A DNA stretch of 64,000 bases from Defluviimonas salinarum (GCF_026013545.1 NZ_JAPDOG010000005.1:62001-126000), one strand, 5' to 3'; counted from the first letter of the stretch, positions 10,538 through 19,455 are shown. Program-made: numbers and translations. The notes: generated by a model not told the origin, from the letters alone.

Positions 10538-11839
10538 ATGGCGCTGACTGCCCGGCTTGACCTCGCGCAGCGGCAGCGGCTCGCGGTGTCGCCGCAGTTG
10601 CGCCAGTCGCTCGCGATCCTGCGCCTGCCGACGGCCGCCCTCGCCGAGGAGATCGCCCGGGAGGCGGCCGAGAATCCGTTCCTGACCGTCGCTGATCCCG
10701 GCACCGGATCGAGCGCATACGACTACGCGCTCGCCACCACCGCCGCGACGGAATCGCTGGTGGAAAGCCTGCACCGCCAGATCGCGCTGCAGCGGCTCGG
10801 GTCGGTCGAGCAGGCCGCCGCGCTCTACCTCGTCGGCGAGCTCAGGGAGGACGGCTATCTCGACCAACCACTTGGGGAACTGACCGATGCAGCCGGCCTC
10901 CCCCGTGCCATCCTCGAAGCCGGGCTCGCCGCTTTGCAACGCTGCGAGCCGGCGGGAATCGGCGCACGGACGCTCGCGGAGTGCCTTGAGCTGCAACTCG
11001 CCGAGGCTGGGCTGGAACGCAGTCTGGCCCGTGCCGTCGCGCTCCGGATCGATGATTTCGCGCTCGAACGCTGGGCCCGGCTTGGCCGCGAACTCGGCCT
11101 CGCGCCCGCCGAGTTGACGCGGATCTCCGGTCTTCTGCGCGGCCTGTCCTCTGCGCCGGTGCGCGATGATCGGGACATGGTGGCGATGATCGTGCCGGAA
11201 CTCGTGGTCGAAACGGGTCCGCAGGGGCAGATCTCCGTTGTGCCCGTGCACTCCGCGTTTCCGCGGCTCGGCGTGCTGGATGCGCGCCGCGACACGCTCG
11301 ACACCGACGCGCTCAGGGCGCTCTACGACCGCGCCAGCCTGATGGTGCGCGGAGTCGCGGCGCGAAGCGAAACCCTATTGCGGATCGGCCGCTTCATCGC
11401 GACGACGCAGTCGGCCTTCTTCCTCGGCTCCCATGACACGATCCGGCCGGTCACGCGCGCGGAGGCCGCCGCGGCACTCTCCATGCACGGCTCGACGCTT
11501 GGCCGCGCACTGGCGGGCAAGGCGCTCATGGCCGGGAACCGTGTGTACCCGCTTTCTCACTTCTTCTCGCGCGCATTGAACGGCCCCGACGGCCGTGTGT
11601 CTCCGTTCGACGTCCAGCGGCGGATGCGTGAGCTGATCGCCGCTGAATCCGCCGATGCGCCCCTTGCAGACGAAGTTATTTGTGCACAGTTGAGGAGAGA
11701 GGGCGTTGACATCGCCCGCAGAACTGTCGCCAAATACCGCAAATGCATGCGCATACCCTCATCGTTCGGGCGAAAGCGTCGGAAGGTTTCCACACAGAAC
11801 CAGCCGCGGACGGTGCACAAGAACGACAAGATTTCCTGA
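10538..11839 (+). CDS. rpoN: RNA polymerase sigma-54 factor
   Basis: The protein has 433 residues. Region I (about 1-50) has the glutamine/leucine pattern LAQRQRLAVSPQLRQSLAILRLP that contacts activators. The acidic region II is very short. Core-binding and helix-turn-helix parts follow, and the RpoN box ARRTVAKYR is at about residues 393-401. A basic tail of about 30 residues continues beyond the box. It lies directly after lptB and before hpf and ptsN, the canonical chromosomal context. Rhodobacter relatives often carry several rpoN copies; whether this one serves general nitrogen functions cannot be told from the sequence. Confidence 0.94.
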   Translation: MALTARLDLAQRQRLAVSPQLRQSLAILRLPTAALAEEIAREAAENPFLTVADPGTGSSAYDYALATTAATESLVESLHRQIALQRLGSVEQAAALYLVGELREDGYLDQPLGELTDAAGLPRAILEAGLAALQRCEPAGIGARTLAECLELQLAEAGLERSLARAVALRIDDFALERWARLGRELGLAPAELTRISGLLRGLSSAPVRDDRDMVAMIVPELVVETGPQGQISVVPVHSAFPRLGVLDARRDTLDTDALRALYDRASLMVRGVAARSETLLRIGRFIATTQSAFFLGSHDTIRPVTRAEAAAALSMHGSTLGRALAGKALMAGNRVYPLSHFFSRALNGPDGRVSPFDVQRRMRELIAAESADAPLADEVICAQLRREGVDIARRTVAKYRKCMRIPSSFGRKRRKVSTQNQPRTVHKNDKIS

Positions 11840-11916
11840 CCCGAGCACACGGCATTCGCCGGACCGGCGCCGCAAAGGGCGGGCCGGAACCGACCCATCA
11901 AGTAGAAGGAGGTGTC

Positions 11917-12489
11917 ATGCGATACAGGATCAGTGGCAAGCAGATCGACGTGGGTGACGCTCTGCAGACCCATGTCAAGTCCGAACTGGGCGAGACCGTG
12001 GAGAAGTTCTCGCAGCGGCCCACCGACGCGACCGTCATCTTCGCCCGCGACGCCTACGAATACAGTTGCGAGACCACGGTCCATCTCTCGACCGGCCTGA
12101 CCGCAGCCGCAAAGGGCCACGCCACCGACATCTACGCGGCCTTCGAGAACTGCCGCGAGAAGATGGAAAAGCAGTTGCGCCGCTACAAGCGCCGGCTGAA
12201 GGACCATCACCGCGATCGGACGGAGCCTGTTGAATTCGCGGGCGCGCCCATGTATGTGCTCGCCGCGAATGGCGAGACGTCGGACATGGAGCCGGACAGC
12301 CTGCAGCCGATGATCATCGCCGAGATGGAGACGAGGATCCCCTCGCTCTCGGTCGGCGAGGCGGTGATGCAGATGGAATTGGCCGGCACACCGCTTCTGG
12401 TGTTCCGCAACGAGAAGAACGGCGGGGTCAGTGTCGTCCACCGCCGCGACGATGGAAACGTGGGCTGGATCGATACGTCGGCCGGCTAG
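11917..12489 (+). CDS. hpf: Long-form ribosome hibernation promoting factor
   Basis: The protein has 190 residues with two parts: an N-terminal S30AE domain (about 1-100, MRYRISGKQIDVGDALQTHV) that sits in the 30S decoding region, and a C-terminal dimerisation domain (about 130-185, with SVGEAVMQMELAGTPLLVFRN) that joins two 70S ribosomes into 100S particles. The ATG at 11917 has a near-perfect AAGGAGGT four bases upstream, so upstream in-frame starts are rejected. It lies between rpoN and ptsN. Confidence 0.95.
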   Translation: MRYRISGKQIDVGDALQTHVKSELGETVEKFSQRPTDATVIFARDAYEYSCETTVHLSTGLTAAAKGHATDIYAAFENCREKMEKQLRRYKRRLKDHHRDRTEPVEFAGAPMYVLAANGETSDMEPDSLQPMIIAEMETRIPSLSVGEAVMQMELAGTPLLVFRNEKNGGVSVVHRRDDGNVGWIDTSAG

Positions 12490-12527
12490 GATAGCGCCGG
12501 CCCGCCGGCGTGAGACAGTAGAGGCAA

Positions 12528-12992
12528 ATGGACCTTTCGAGCCTTCTCAAGCCGGCGGCGGTCCGGGTTATCGGTCACGCAACCAGCAAGAAACGCCTGT
12601 TTCAGGATCTTGCGGAAGTGGCGCATTCGGTCTGCGGGCTGGATGCGTCTGAAGCCGTCGACGCGCTGCAGGAGCGTGAAAGCCTCGGGCCGACCGGCGT
12701 CGGCCACGGCGTGGCGCTGCCGCATGCACGAATCGATGGCCTGGATCAGGTCGTCGGCGTCTTCCTGCGGCTGGAGAAGCCGCTGGATTTCGACGCCGTC
12801 GACCGCCAGCCCGTCGATCTGGTCTTCGCCCTCTTCGCGCCGAAGGATTCCGGGGTCGAGCACCTGAAGGCGCTGGCCTCGGTCTCGCGCCGGATGCGCG
12901 ACCCGGCCACCTGCGTCAAGCTGCGCGCCAACAACGATCCCGCAGCGCTCCATGCGGTGCTGACCGAAGCGCGCTCCTCCCAGGCGGCGTGA
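12528..12992 (+). CDS. ptsN: Nitrogen PTS EIIA protein
   Basis: This 154-residue EIIA domain is the terminal acceptor of the nitrogen-related phosphotransferase system and regulates potassium, nitrogen and envelope functions according to its phosphorylation. The active histidine is H66 in GVALPHARIDG. The start has AGAGG a few bases upstream. It closes the kdsD-to-ptsN set on the plus strand and is convergent with the sulfotransferase gene, 7 bp away. No EI-Ntr or NPr gene is in the window. Confidence 0.93.
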   Translation: MDLSSLLKPAAVRVIGHATSKKRLFQDLAEVAHSVCGLDASEAVDALQERESLGPTGVGHGVALPHARIDGLDQVVGVFLRLEKPLDFDAVDRQPVDLVFALFAPKDSGVEHLKALASVSRRMRDPATCVKLRANNDPAALHAVLTEARSSQAA

Positions 12993-12999
12993 GCGGCGC

Positions 13000-14418
13000 T
13001 CAGGCCCCCGAGCTCCAGTTCCCGAAACCGTAAGACACGTAGTCACGCCCGTACGCGCCGCGCGCCGCCTTCTCGAGTTCGGCGTCATAGATCCGCGCCA
13101 GCGGCACCAGGGCAAGCTCCGGCCCGGCTGCCGGCGGAGTCGGCGCATCATGAAGCCCGACGGACCGTACGAGATAGGCAAGATCTTCGACGAGATGGTC
13201 CTCGCGGCACAGAAGGTCGGGAGTCGCGAACTGCGCGAAGCCCTGGATCACGGACCACTGGCTGGCCCACAGCACGTCCTGCCGGATCGAGGTCTGGCCG
13301 TTCAGATTGACCGTCACGAATCTCAGGAACGCGAGAAAGGCGGCCCGATAGGCCGTGTCGCCCAGCCCTTCGATTTCGTCCTCGGGCGGAACCGGCACAT
13401 CGTGTCGCTTGCGCAGCGCGGTGCGAATATCCGTGTAGGTGTCGCTGGTCAGAACCTCACTGAACGCCTCGTTCGCGCGCGCGAGCGGATGGCGCAGGAC
13501 AGTGAAGCTGCGGTGGCCCGGCCGGTCGCGCTTCCAGGCGCGCAGCGTCATATTGTTGAACCCGTCAACGAGACCACCCGATCCGAGCTGCGACAGCCAG
13601 GCGCGCAGATCCTCGTCCCGCCTTGGGCGGATCGGAACGTAGAGCAGGGGCGCGCCGGCCGCAGCGACCGCCTGAGGCGTGCCGGGCCCGCGACGCGGCT
13701 CGAAATTGGGCGTGCGAGAGAGGTTGGCCCAGTCGATCCGCTGCAGCGCGGCCTCCATCTCGGGAAAGTTGCGGACCTTCTGCTCCATGTCCTCGGGATT
13801 CTGCCGCACGAGCTTGTTGGAGATCCGCGCGACTTCCGCGTCGACGCCAAGGAATCGAAGGAGCCCGTTGATCACGTCGACCCGGAGCGAATCGTCGTAA
13901 TCAAGGTAGAAGGCGGTTTGTCCGGAGACCTGAAGCGCGCTGAGCAGACGGAGCTGGAACGCCTGCCGTTCGGCGAGGAACGACTCGAATTCCTCGAACT
14001 GGAACACCGGCTGCCAAGTGGTCCGGTGCTTCACATTGGTCATCTTCCAGCGTTTGGTCGCGTTTGCGATCCGCAGGCTGATGAACGAGTCGACCGGGTT
14101 GCGTGTCAGCACGATCTTGGCGCAGCGCGGATCCGCGAGAATCGCGTCGAGCACCCGCGGCTCGTGGTCGTGGAAGAACCGGAAGCCGTTCAGACCCTCG
14201 GCATTGCGGATCCGGTCGAGCAGTTCCATCGGGTCGCGCTGCCGCTCGGCCATGGTGATGCCGAGGATCTCTTCGATATTCGGCCCGCCGATATGGACCG
14301 GGTTGAACGCCTCGCTGTGGCAACTGATGCCCGGAGCCGTCGAAAGCGTCGACTCGATCAGGTTCGAGCCGGTGCGCATCTCGCCAAAGATCACGAAATA
14401 GTCGAAATCGCCCCGCAA
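13000..14418 (-). CDS. Two-domain sulfotransferase family protein
   Basis: The protein has 472 residues. The N-terminal half begins with a 5'-phosphosulfate loop (GEMRTGSNLIE, residues 12-22) and has a 3'-phosphate-binding segment LTRNPVDSFISLRI near residues 97-110, as in PAPS-dependent carbohydrate sulfotransferases. The C-terminal half contains a second sulfotransferase-like segment (SFTVLRHPLARANEAFSEV, about residue 300) without an obvious own P-loop. The start is a TTG at 14418 with AAGGAGG eight bases upstream. It follows the glycosyltransferase gene by 12 bp and is probably in one operon with it. It likely sulfates a surface glycan (inference); the acceptor is unknown. A lipid or peptide acceptor is not excluded. 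Confidence 0.83.
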   Translation of the reverse strand: MRGDFDYFVIFGEMRTGSNLIESTLSTAPGISCHSEAFNPVHIGGPNIEEILGITMAERQRDPMELLDRIRNAEGLNGFRFFHDHEPRVLDAILADPRCAKIVLTRNPVDSFISLRIANATKRWKMTNVKHRTTWQPVFQFEEFESFLAERQAFQLRLLSALQVSGQTAFYLDYDDSLRVDVINGLLRFLGVDAEVARISNKLVRQNPEDMEQKVRNFPEMEAALQRIDWANLSRTPNFEPRRGPGTPQAVAAAGAPLLYVPIRPRRDEDLRAWLSQLGSGGLVDGFNNMTLRAWKRDRPGHRSFTVLRHPLARANEAFSEVLTSDTYTDIRTALRKRHDVPVPPEDEIEGLGDTAYRAAFLAFLRFVTVNLNGQTSIRQDVLWASQWSVIQGFAQFATPDLLCREDHLVEDLAYLVRSVGLHDAPTPPAAGPELALVPLARIYDAELEKAARGAYGRDYVSYGFGNWSSGA

Positions 14419-14430
14419 CCGGCGTCCTCC

Positions 14431-16128
14431 TTAGCGAACCAGATAGGGGCGTGCACAGTCCTGCACTGCCGGCCGTTGCGCGCCGGCTAAACTGACGTCT
14501 CCGACCAGCGTCGGCTGCATGCCCTCGTTCTTGAGCCGTTGCAGAAACGCTTGGAATCCTGACAGGTCCGCCATCCGCGGAGCCTCGGCCAAGGGAGGCG
14601 CCCCACGCGGCCGGATCTCGTCTAAGATCGGTTGCAGGGATTCCATCGGGCTTTCGATAAACTCTGCCATCGTCCAACTCCGCACACGCGCCTTGACCTG
14701 CATCGACCGCAGGATCGCCAGGTGCTCGGCCTCGCGCTTTTGCAGCAAGGCCGCGTTGCGGCGGATATCGGGGAAATCGCCGCCGGATTGCCAGAGCCGC
14801 ACCGCCCAGGTGCCGGAAATCACCGAGATCTGCGCATTGGGATCGGCGGCCATAAACGCGTTGCAGGCCTGGTTGTCACGGGGGCTGAACTGGAAGACTT
14901 GCCGCTCTCCGCGGGAGTTCCAGACCAGGTTGGTGAGGAAGGAGCGCGGATTGTAGTCGCGCAAGGTTGCATCGGCACTAAGGGCGCCGTTGAAGACGGA
15001 GGCGCCACCCGAGAACTCCGCGCCTTCCGGGCTGAAGAGATGGCCGTGCACGCGGCCGCCGATCGTCTTGGCCAGCCAGAGGTCGAAATCCTCGAACAGG
15101 TCGGTAAAGCCGTGAAACACCGAATAAGGTGCGCAGGTCCTGCCGTTCTCGCGGTCATTCCTCGGAAAGCGGCTTTGCATGTAAAGACCGGGCCGGCCGC
15201 GCACCCGCCGTTCGACCGCGCTGGAAAACAGCCTGTCGATCTTGCCCGGATTGGGCTCGGCCCGCTCCGGCTGCGCCTCGGAGGGCGCGAGCAGCGTGCG
15301 GTAGAGGCGGTCGGCGCGCGGCCAGATCTTGCGCGCGACGAAACAGTCGGACCGACGGAGAAGCTGCAGGTGATCGTCGTAGAACGTGTGCGGTTTGCCC
15401 TGATTGTCAAATTTCGACAGCGTCAGGGAGCGGCTTTCGATCTGCCGCGAATGGCGCCTCGCCAGTGTCTGGAAATAGCTCTCGTCAGGGATCCAGACAC
15501 GCCGGAAGTACCGGTCGACGGCGGGCCGGTCGGGAGCGTCGAGGATCGCCGACAGCGTCTGGCGGGTCAGGCACCACCATTGCGAGCCGAGATGCGGCAC
15601 GATCCCGTCGGGAATCCGGCGCCGGAGCTTGAGCCGCCGCTGCAGGTTCACATAGGCGTCGAACAGCGCCCTTTGGCGGCGCCAGGAAAACGGGAACCGG
15701 TACATGAACCGCTCGACATCGAGGCCGCCCACGGTCCAGCCGACATCTGCGGTGGTCACACTCTCGATGAAATCGGTGTCCGGGCGCGCGTCGAGATAGG
15801 TGGTGAGTTCCTCGACCGGCCGGAGCGGCAGGCAGGAACCGGAGGCGAGGTAGACATGCCGGACATGCGCATGCTGCGCCAGCATCTGCGCCGCGGCGGC
15901 CTGGGTCGCGGCCACCAGCGACCAGGTTCCCCATTCGCAGGCGAAGCGCTCGCAAAAGCTCACGTTGCCAAGGTCGGCGAGCATGCCGGTCATCGCACGA
16001 AACGCCCGCGGCTTCACCCGGCGATCGACGTGGATGACGACGGGGCAGCCGGCCTCGGCCCAGAACCGCGCCACCTGGGCGGCGCGGTCGAGTGCGGTGT
16101 GGCACATCATGATGAAACCGAGCGTCAT
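14431..16128 (-). CDS. Core-2/I-branching beta-1,6-GlcNAc transferase-like protein with DUF5927 tail
   Basis: The protein has 565 residues. The N-terminal ~250 residues match the Core-2/I-branching glycosyltransferase family (GFIMMCHTALDRAAQVARF start, VIHVDRR, VYLASGSCLPLRP, GSQWWCLTR and the IPDESYFQTL motif). The C-terminal ~280 residues match the DUF5927-type extension found with these enzymes in Rhodobacteraceae. The ATG at 16128 overlaps the stop of the upstream glycosyltransferase (ATGA); longer in-frame starts run into that gene and are rejected. The donor is probably a UDP-sugar, by family. No signal peptide or TM segment is seen, so it acts in the cytoplasm. Confidence 0.82.
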   Translation of the reverse strand: MTLGFIMMCHTALDRAAQVARFWAEAGCPVVIHVDRRVKPRAFRAMTGMLADLGNVSFCERFACEWGTWSLVAATQAAAAQMLAQHAHVRHVYLASGSCLPLRPVEELTTYLDARPDTDFIESVTTADVGWTVGGLDVERFMYRFPFSWRRQRALFDAYVNLQRRLKLRRRIPDGIVPHLGSQWWCLTRQTLSAILDAPDRPAVDRYFRRVWIPDESYFQTLARRHSRQIESRSLTLSKFDNQGKPHTFYDDHLQLLRRSDCFVARKIWPRADRLYRTLLAPSEAQPERAEPNPGKIDRLFSSAVERRVRGRPGLYMQSRFPRNDRENGRTCAPYSVFHGFTDLFEDFDLWLAKTIGGRVHGHLFSPEGAEFSGGASVFNGALSADATLRDYNPRSFLTNLVWNSRGERQVFQFSPRDNQACNAFMAADPNAQISVISGTWAVRLWQSGGDFPDIRRNAALLQKREAEHLAILRSMQVKARVRSWTMAEFIESPMESLQPILDEIRPRGAPPLAEAPRMADLSGFQAFLQRLKNEGMQPTLVGDVSLAGAQRPAVQDCARPYLVR

Positions 16129-17135
16129 GCCCAGTTGCCCTTCGACATCAGCCCGAGGATCTCGAGCTGGCGCCAGTTGATGTATTTCTCGGACCATCTG
16201 CACCACAGGTCGGGCTGTTCTTTCAGGGCTTCGGCATAGGCGGCGTATTCCCGGCCGGTGGCGAAGTGCTCTTGCCGCGTCAACTCCTCGTCGACCTTGG
16301 CCTCGAAAGTCGACAGGAATTTGGCGTGCAGCAGGCATCCTGAAGCCTTTTCGCCGCCCATCTCGTCATAGGTCAGGTTCAAAGAGCGCGGCAGCAACGT
16401 GTGGGTCGAGCTGACAAAGCAGTAGTCCCAGCGCCATTTCACCAGCGGGATCTTGTTCAGGCTCGGCGCCTCCTTGGGCGTTTCCGCGAACATGACCCGC
16501 GCCCGCGGTCCGCCCTGGATCCAGAGGTTTCCGAACTCGGCGTTCTTCGAGATCGTGTAGTTGCCGCTGTCGAAATGATCGGCGATCGTGAACGGGTTCA
16601 TGCCCTCGCGATAGGACACTGAGTTGATCGCGCCCTTCGGGTACATGTCGACGAGCATGGCCGGGAAGCTGCGGATCTCGTAGGTGTCGAGCCAGTCGGT
16701 CAATGCGCGGATCGGCCGCGTGTCGCAGAACGGGTAGACGAAGAACTCGTCGACATCGAGCGCGAGCACCCAGTGCTCGCGCGCGTGGCGCATCAGGATC
16801 CAGTTGAGCCAGTCGACACCGTAGCGCGCCTCGCGGTAGCTCGCCCGCGTCGTCCACAGGGTCACGTCCTCCTGCGCGGCGAGATACTCGCGCGAGCCGT
16901 CATCGGAGCCGTTGTCGACGAACAGGAAGTGACCGACCCCGAGCTCGCGGTAATAGCGCAGGAAATAGGGCAGGCGGATCCGTTCGTTACGGAGCACCGC
17001 GGCGACGAGAATGTCGCTGCGCCGGATCCGCCGCAGCCGGTCCGCCACCATCGACAAATCGCGGCGCTTGCGGAACGCGCGGAACCGCATCCTCTTGCGC
17101 ATGAGCCGCAAACGATATCGCTTCCAGACTCCCAA
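16125..17135 (-). CDS. Glycosyltransferase family 2-like protein
   Basis: The protein has 336 residues from TTG 17135. After a short arginine-rich N-terminus come ILVAAVLRNERIRLPYFLRYYRELG and FLFVDNGSDDGS, typical of the Glyco_tranf_2_4 subfamily, and the metal-binding DVDEFF motif. It lacks TM segments. The start is uncertain: TTG 17156, TTG 17135 (GAGAGG six bases upstream, and a start like that of relatives) and ATG 17102 are all in frame. It is the first gene of a three-gene minus-strand operon with the DUF5927 transferase and the sulfotransferase. The sugar and acceptor are not known. Confidence 0.85.
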   Translation of the reverse strand: MGVWKRYRLRLMRKRMRFRAFRKRRDLSMVADRLRRIRRSDILVAAVLRNERIRLPYFLRYYRELGVGHFLFVDNGSDDGSREYLAAQEDVTLWTTRASYREARYGVDWLNWILMRHAREHWVLALDVDEFFVYPFCDTRPIRALTDWLDTYEIRSFPAMLVDMYPKGAINSVSYREGMNPFTIADHFDSGNYTISKNAEFGNLWIQGGPRARVMFAETPKEAPSLNKIPLVKWRWDYCFVSSTHTLLPRSLNLTYDEMGGEKASGCLLHAKFLSTFEAKVDEELTRQEHFATGREYAAYAEALKEQPDLWCRWSEKYINWRQLEILGLMSKGNWA

Positions 17136-17168
17136 CCCGACCCTCTCGCCCCGCAATATTAGGCGGCC

Positions 17169-17184
17169 GCGTCATCCTTGACGC
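17169..17184. repeat. 6-4-6 inverted repeat upstream of the glycosyltransferase operon
   Basis: GCGTCA-TCCT-TGACGC forms a perfect dyad, about 34-49 bp upstream of the preferred start of the minus-strand glycosyltransferase operon. A TAATAT that could serve as -10 element lies at 17156-17161. It could be an operator. The rest of 17136-17372 holds another dyad (CCCAACA at 17266-17272, TGTTGGG at 17282-17288) and no gene. Confidence 0.35.
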
Positions 17185-17372
17185 ATTCTGATTAAGGTGA
17201 GGTTGCACCAACTGGCCGGATCGCGGCCGAAATGTCCGCTTCCGTTCCTGCCCGTCAGTTCCAGCCCCAACAGAACTTTCTTGTTGGGACGGGACAATAC
17301 AGGTGGCGACCCTTCAGGTAAACTGCGGAATGACGATCAAACCGGCCGCCGCACGGCGCAGAGGCAGCGCGG

Positions 17373-18362
17373 TCACGCCCCGTCGTAGCCGCCGGAGCGG
17401 TGCCAGCGCCAGGCATCGGCGATCATCGTCGCGAGGTCGGACCGCGCCGGCCGCCAGCCGAGTTCCTGCGCCGCGCGCGCGCTGCCGCAGACGAGGCTCA
17501 CCGCGTCGCCGGCACGGCGCGCGCCGAAGGTCACCGGCACCTCGCGGTTGGTGACCGCGCGCGACTGGTCGATCACCTCGCGCACCGAGAACCCCCGCCC
17601 CGTGCCGAGGCAGTAGACCCGCGAGCCCTTGCCCGCCTCAAGCCACCGCAGCCCGGCCACATGTGCGTCCACGAGATCGGCCACATGGACGTAGTCGCGG
17701 ACGCAGGTTCCGTCGCGGGTCGGATAGTCGGTGCCGAACACCGTCAGCGCCGCGCGCCGTCCCTCGATCGCGTCGAGCATCAGCGGGATGAGATGGGTCT
17801 CGGGCCGGTGGCACTCGCCCACTTCGGCCTCGGGATCGGCGCCGGCGACGTTGAAATAGCGGAAGATCACCGCTTCGAGCCCCTGGCTCGCGCCGAAGTC
17901 GCCGAGCATCTGCTCGATCGCGAGCTTCGACTTGCCATAGGCGTTCAATGGTTCCTGCGGCGTCTCCTCGTCGAGCATCACGCCGTCCTGGTCGCCATAG
18001 GTCGCACAGGTCGACGAGAAGACGAAGCGCCGGCAATCCGCGGCCAGAGCCGCCTCGACGAGGTTGAGCGCGCCGAGCACGTTCACGCGCCAGTAGGGGC
18101 CGGGGTCGCGCATCGCGTCGCCGACGAGGCTCAACGCGGCGAAATGCATCACCGCCTCGGGCCGCCAGCGCGCGAAGACCTCGTCAAGCCGGGCCCGGTC
18201 GGAAAGGTCGCCCTCTTCTAACGGGCCGAACTTCACGGCCGCCCGCCAGCCGGTGGCGAGGTTGTCGAAAGTTACCGGAACGTAGCCCGCCGCCTTGAGC
18301 GCCTTGCAGGCGTGAGCTCCGATATACCCCGCGCCCCCGGTGACGAGGATGTGCCGGTCCAT
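17373..18362 (-). CDS. galE: UDP-glucose 4-epimerase
   Basis: The protein has 329 residues and interconverts UDP-glucose and UDP-galactose. The NAD-binding GGAGYIGAH is at residues 9-17. The catalytic serine/threonine lies in FSSTCATYG and the YxxxK pair in AYGKSK. The C-terminal part has the RDGTCVRDYVHVADL segment typical of GalE. It is 5 bp downstream of galU on the same strand, so the two make UDP-galactose for the neighbouring glycosyltransferases. Confidence 0.95.
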   Translation of the reverse strand: MDRHILVTGGAGYIGAHACKALKAAGYVPVTFDNLATGWRAAVKFGPLEEGDLSDRARLDEVFARWRPEAVMHFAALSLVGDAMRDPGPYWRVNVLGALNLVEAALAADCRRFVFSSTCATYGDQDGVMLDEETPQEPLNAYGKSKLAIEQMLGDFGASQGLEAVIFRYFNVAGADPEAEVGECHRPETHLIPLMLDAIEGRRAALTVFGTDYPTRDGTCVRDYVHVADLVDAHVAGLRWLEAGKGSRVYCLGTGRGFSVREVIDQSRAVTNREVPVTFGARRAGDAVSLVCGSARAAQELGWRPARSDLATMIADAWRWHRSGGYDGA

Positions 18363-18367
18363 CGACG

Positions 18368-19261
18368 CTATTCGGCCGCCTTCTGCATCGCGGTGATGCC
18401 GACGAGGAAGTCGCGCAACTCGTCACGCAGCTCCTCGCGGGCCAGCCCGAAGGCGACCGTCGCCTGAAGATAGCCCGCCTTCGATCCGCAATCGAACCGC
18501 TGGCCGCGGAAGCGGAAACCGTAGACGTTGTTCGACTTGGCGATCTCTTCGGCGATCGCGTCGGTCAACTGGATCTCGCCGCCGGCGCCGGTCTTCTTAC
18601 GGTCGAGGTTGGTCATGATCTCGGGCGTCAGGATATAGCGCCCGATCACCGCAAGGTTCGACGGCGCATCCGCAGGCTTCGGCTTTTCCACCATGCCCTT
18701 GACCGACACGATCGAGCCCATGTCCTCGCCGATGTCGAGCACGCCGTAGGATGACGCCTTCTCCGGCGCCACTTCCATCGCGGCGACCATGTTGCCGCCG
18801 ACCTCGGCATGCGCCTCGACCATCTGCTGCAGGCAGGGTTTCTCGGCGGCGATCACGTCGTCGGGCAGGATCACCGCGAAGGGTTCGTCGCCCAGAAGCC
18901 GACGCGCGCACCAGACCGCATGGCCAAGGCCAAGCGCCTTGTGCTGGCGGATGTAGGCGATGGCCCCCGATTCCATGTTGGTCGCCCGCAGTGTCTCGAG
19001 CAGCGCGGTCTTGCCGCTTGCCTCGAGCGTCGCCTCGAGCTCGTTGGCATGGTCGAAGTAATCCTCGAGCGCGCTCTTGCCGCGCGAGGTCACGAAGATG
19101 AACTCCGTGATCCCCGCGGCGCGGGCCTCGTCGATGGCGTACTGGATCAGCGGCCGGTCAACGAGCGTCATGATCTCTTTCGGAATCGACTTCGTTGCCG
19201 GCAGGAAACGCGTTCCAAGGCCAGCAACCGGAAAAATTGCTTTCGTGACTTTCGAGTTCAT
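18368..19261 (-). CDS. galU: UTP-glucose-1-phosphate uridylyltransferase
   Basis: GalU makes UDP-glucose from glucose 1-phosphate and UTP. The protein has 297 residues. The nucleotide-binding loop is GLGTRFLPATKSIPKEIM near the N-terminus, with later KALGLGHAVWCAR and the EKPKPADAPSNLAVIGRYIL stretch of the family. It precedes galE by 5 bp and probably forms an operon with it. The upstream region 19262-19488 has a candidate promoter and a pair of direct repeats. Its product can also serve other nucleotide-sugar routes. Confidence 0.95.
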   Translation of the reverse strand: MNSKVTKAIFPVAGLGTRFLPATKSIPKEIMTLVDRPLIQYAIDEARAAGITEFIFVTSRGKSALEDYFDHANELEATLEASGKTALLETLRATNMESGAIAYIRQHKALGLGHAVWCARRLLGDEPFAVILPDDVIAAEKPCLQQMVEAHAEVGGNMVAAMEVAPEKASSYGVLDIGEDMGSIVSVKGMVEKPKPADAPSNLAVIGRYILTPEIMTNLDRKKTGAGGEIQLTDAIAEEIAKSNNVYGFRFRGQRFDCGSKAGYLQATVAFGLAREELRDELRDFLVGITAMQKAAE

Positions 19262-19426
19262 TTAAACCACCGTCGTTTCGTTCCCCGCGGGCCTGTCGCC
19301 CTGCGTTCGTATGCTTTGCGTCGACTGATACTCGGTTCTAATCCCGAACGACAACCATACGATGTTTTCCCTCGGTTTCCGGAAAAAAGTTCGAAAACAC
19401 CTGCCCGGAGCGGCCTTTCGCCGGAC

Positions 19427-19455
19427 AGTGTTCCGTTTCACCGTATAGTGTCCCG
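19427..19455. repeat. Pair of direct repeats AGTGTYCCG between galU and kdsB
   Basis: AGTGTTCCG at 19427-19435 and AGTGTCCCG at 19447-19455 are spaced 20 bp start to start, about two helical turns. They lie in the 227 bp gap ahead of galU and behind kdsB, both on the minus strand. They could be tandem sites for a regulator of galU-galE. Confidence 0.3.
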
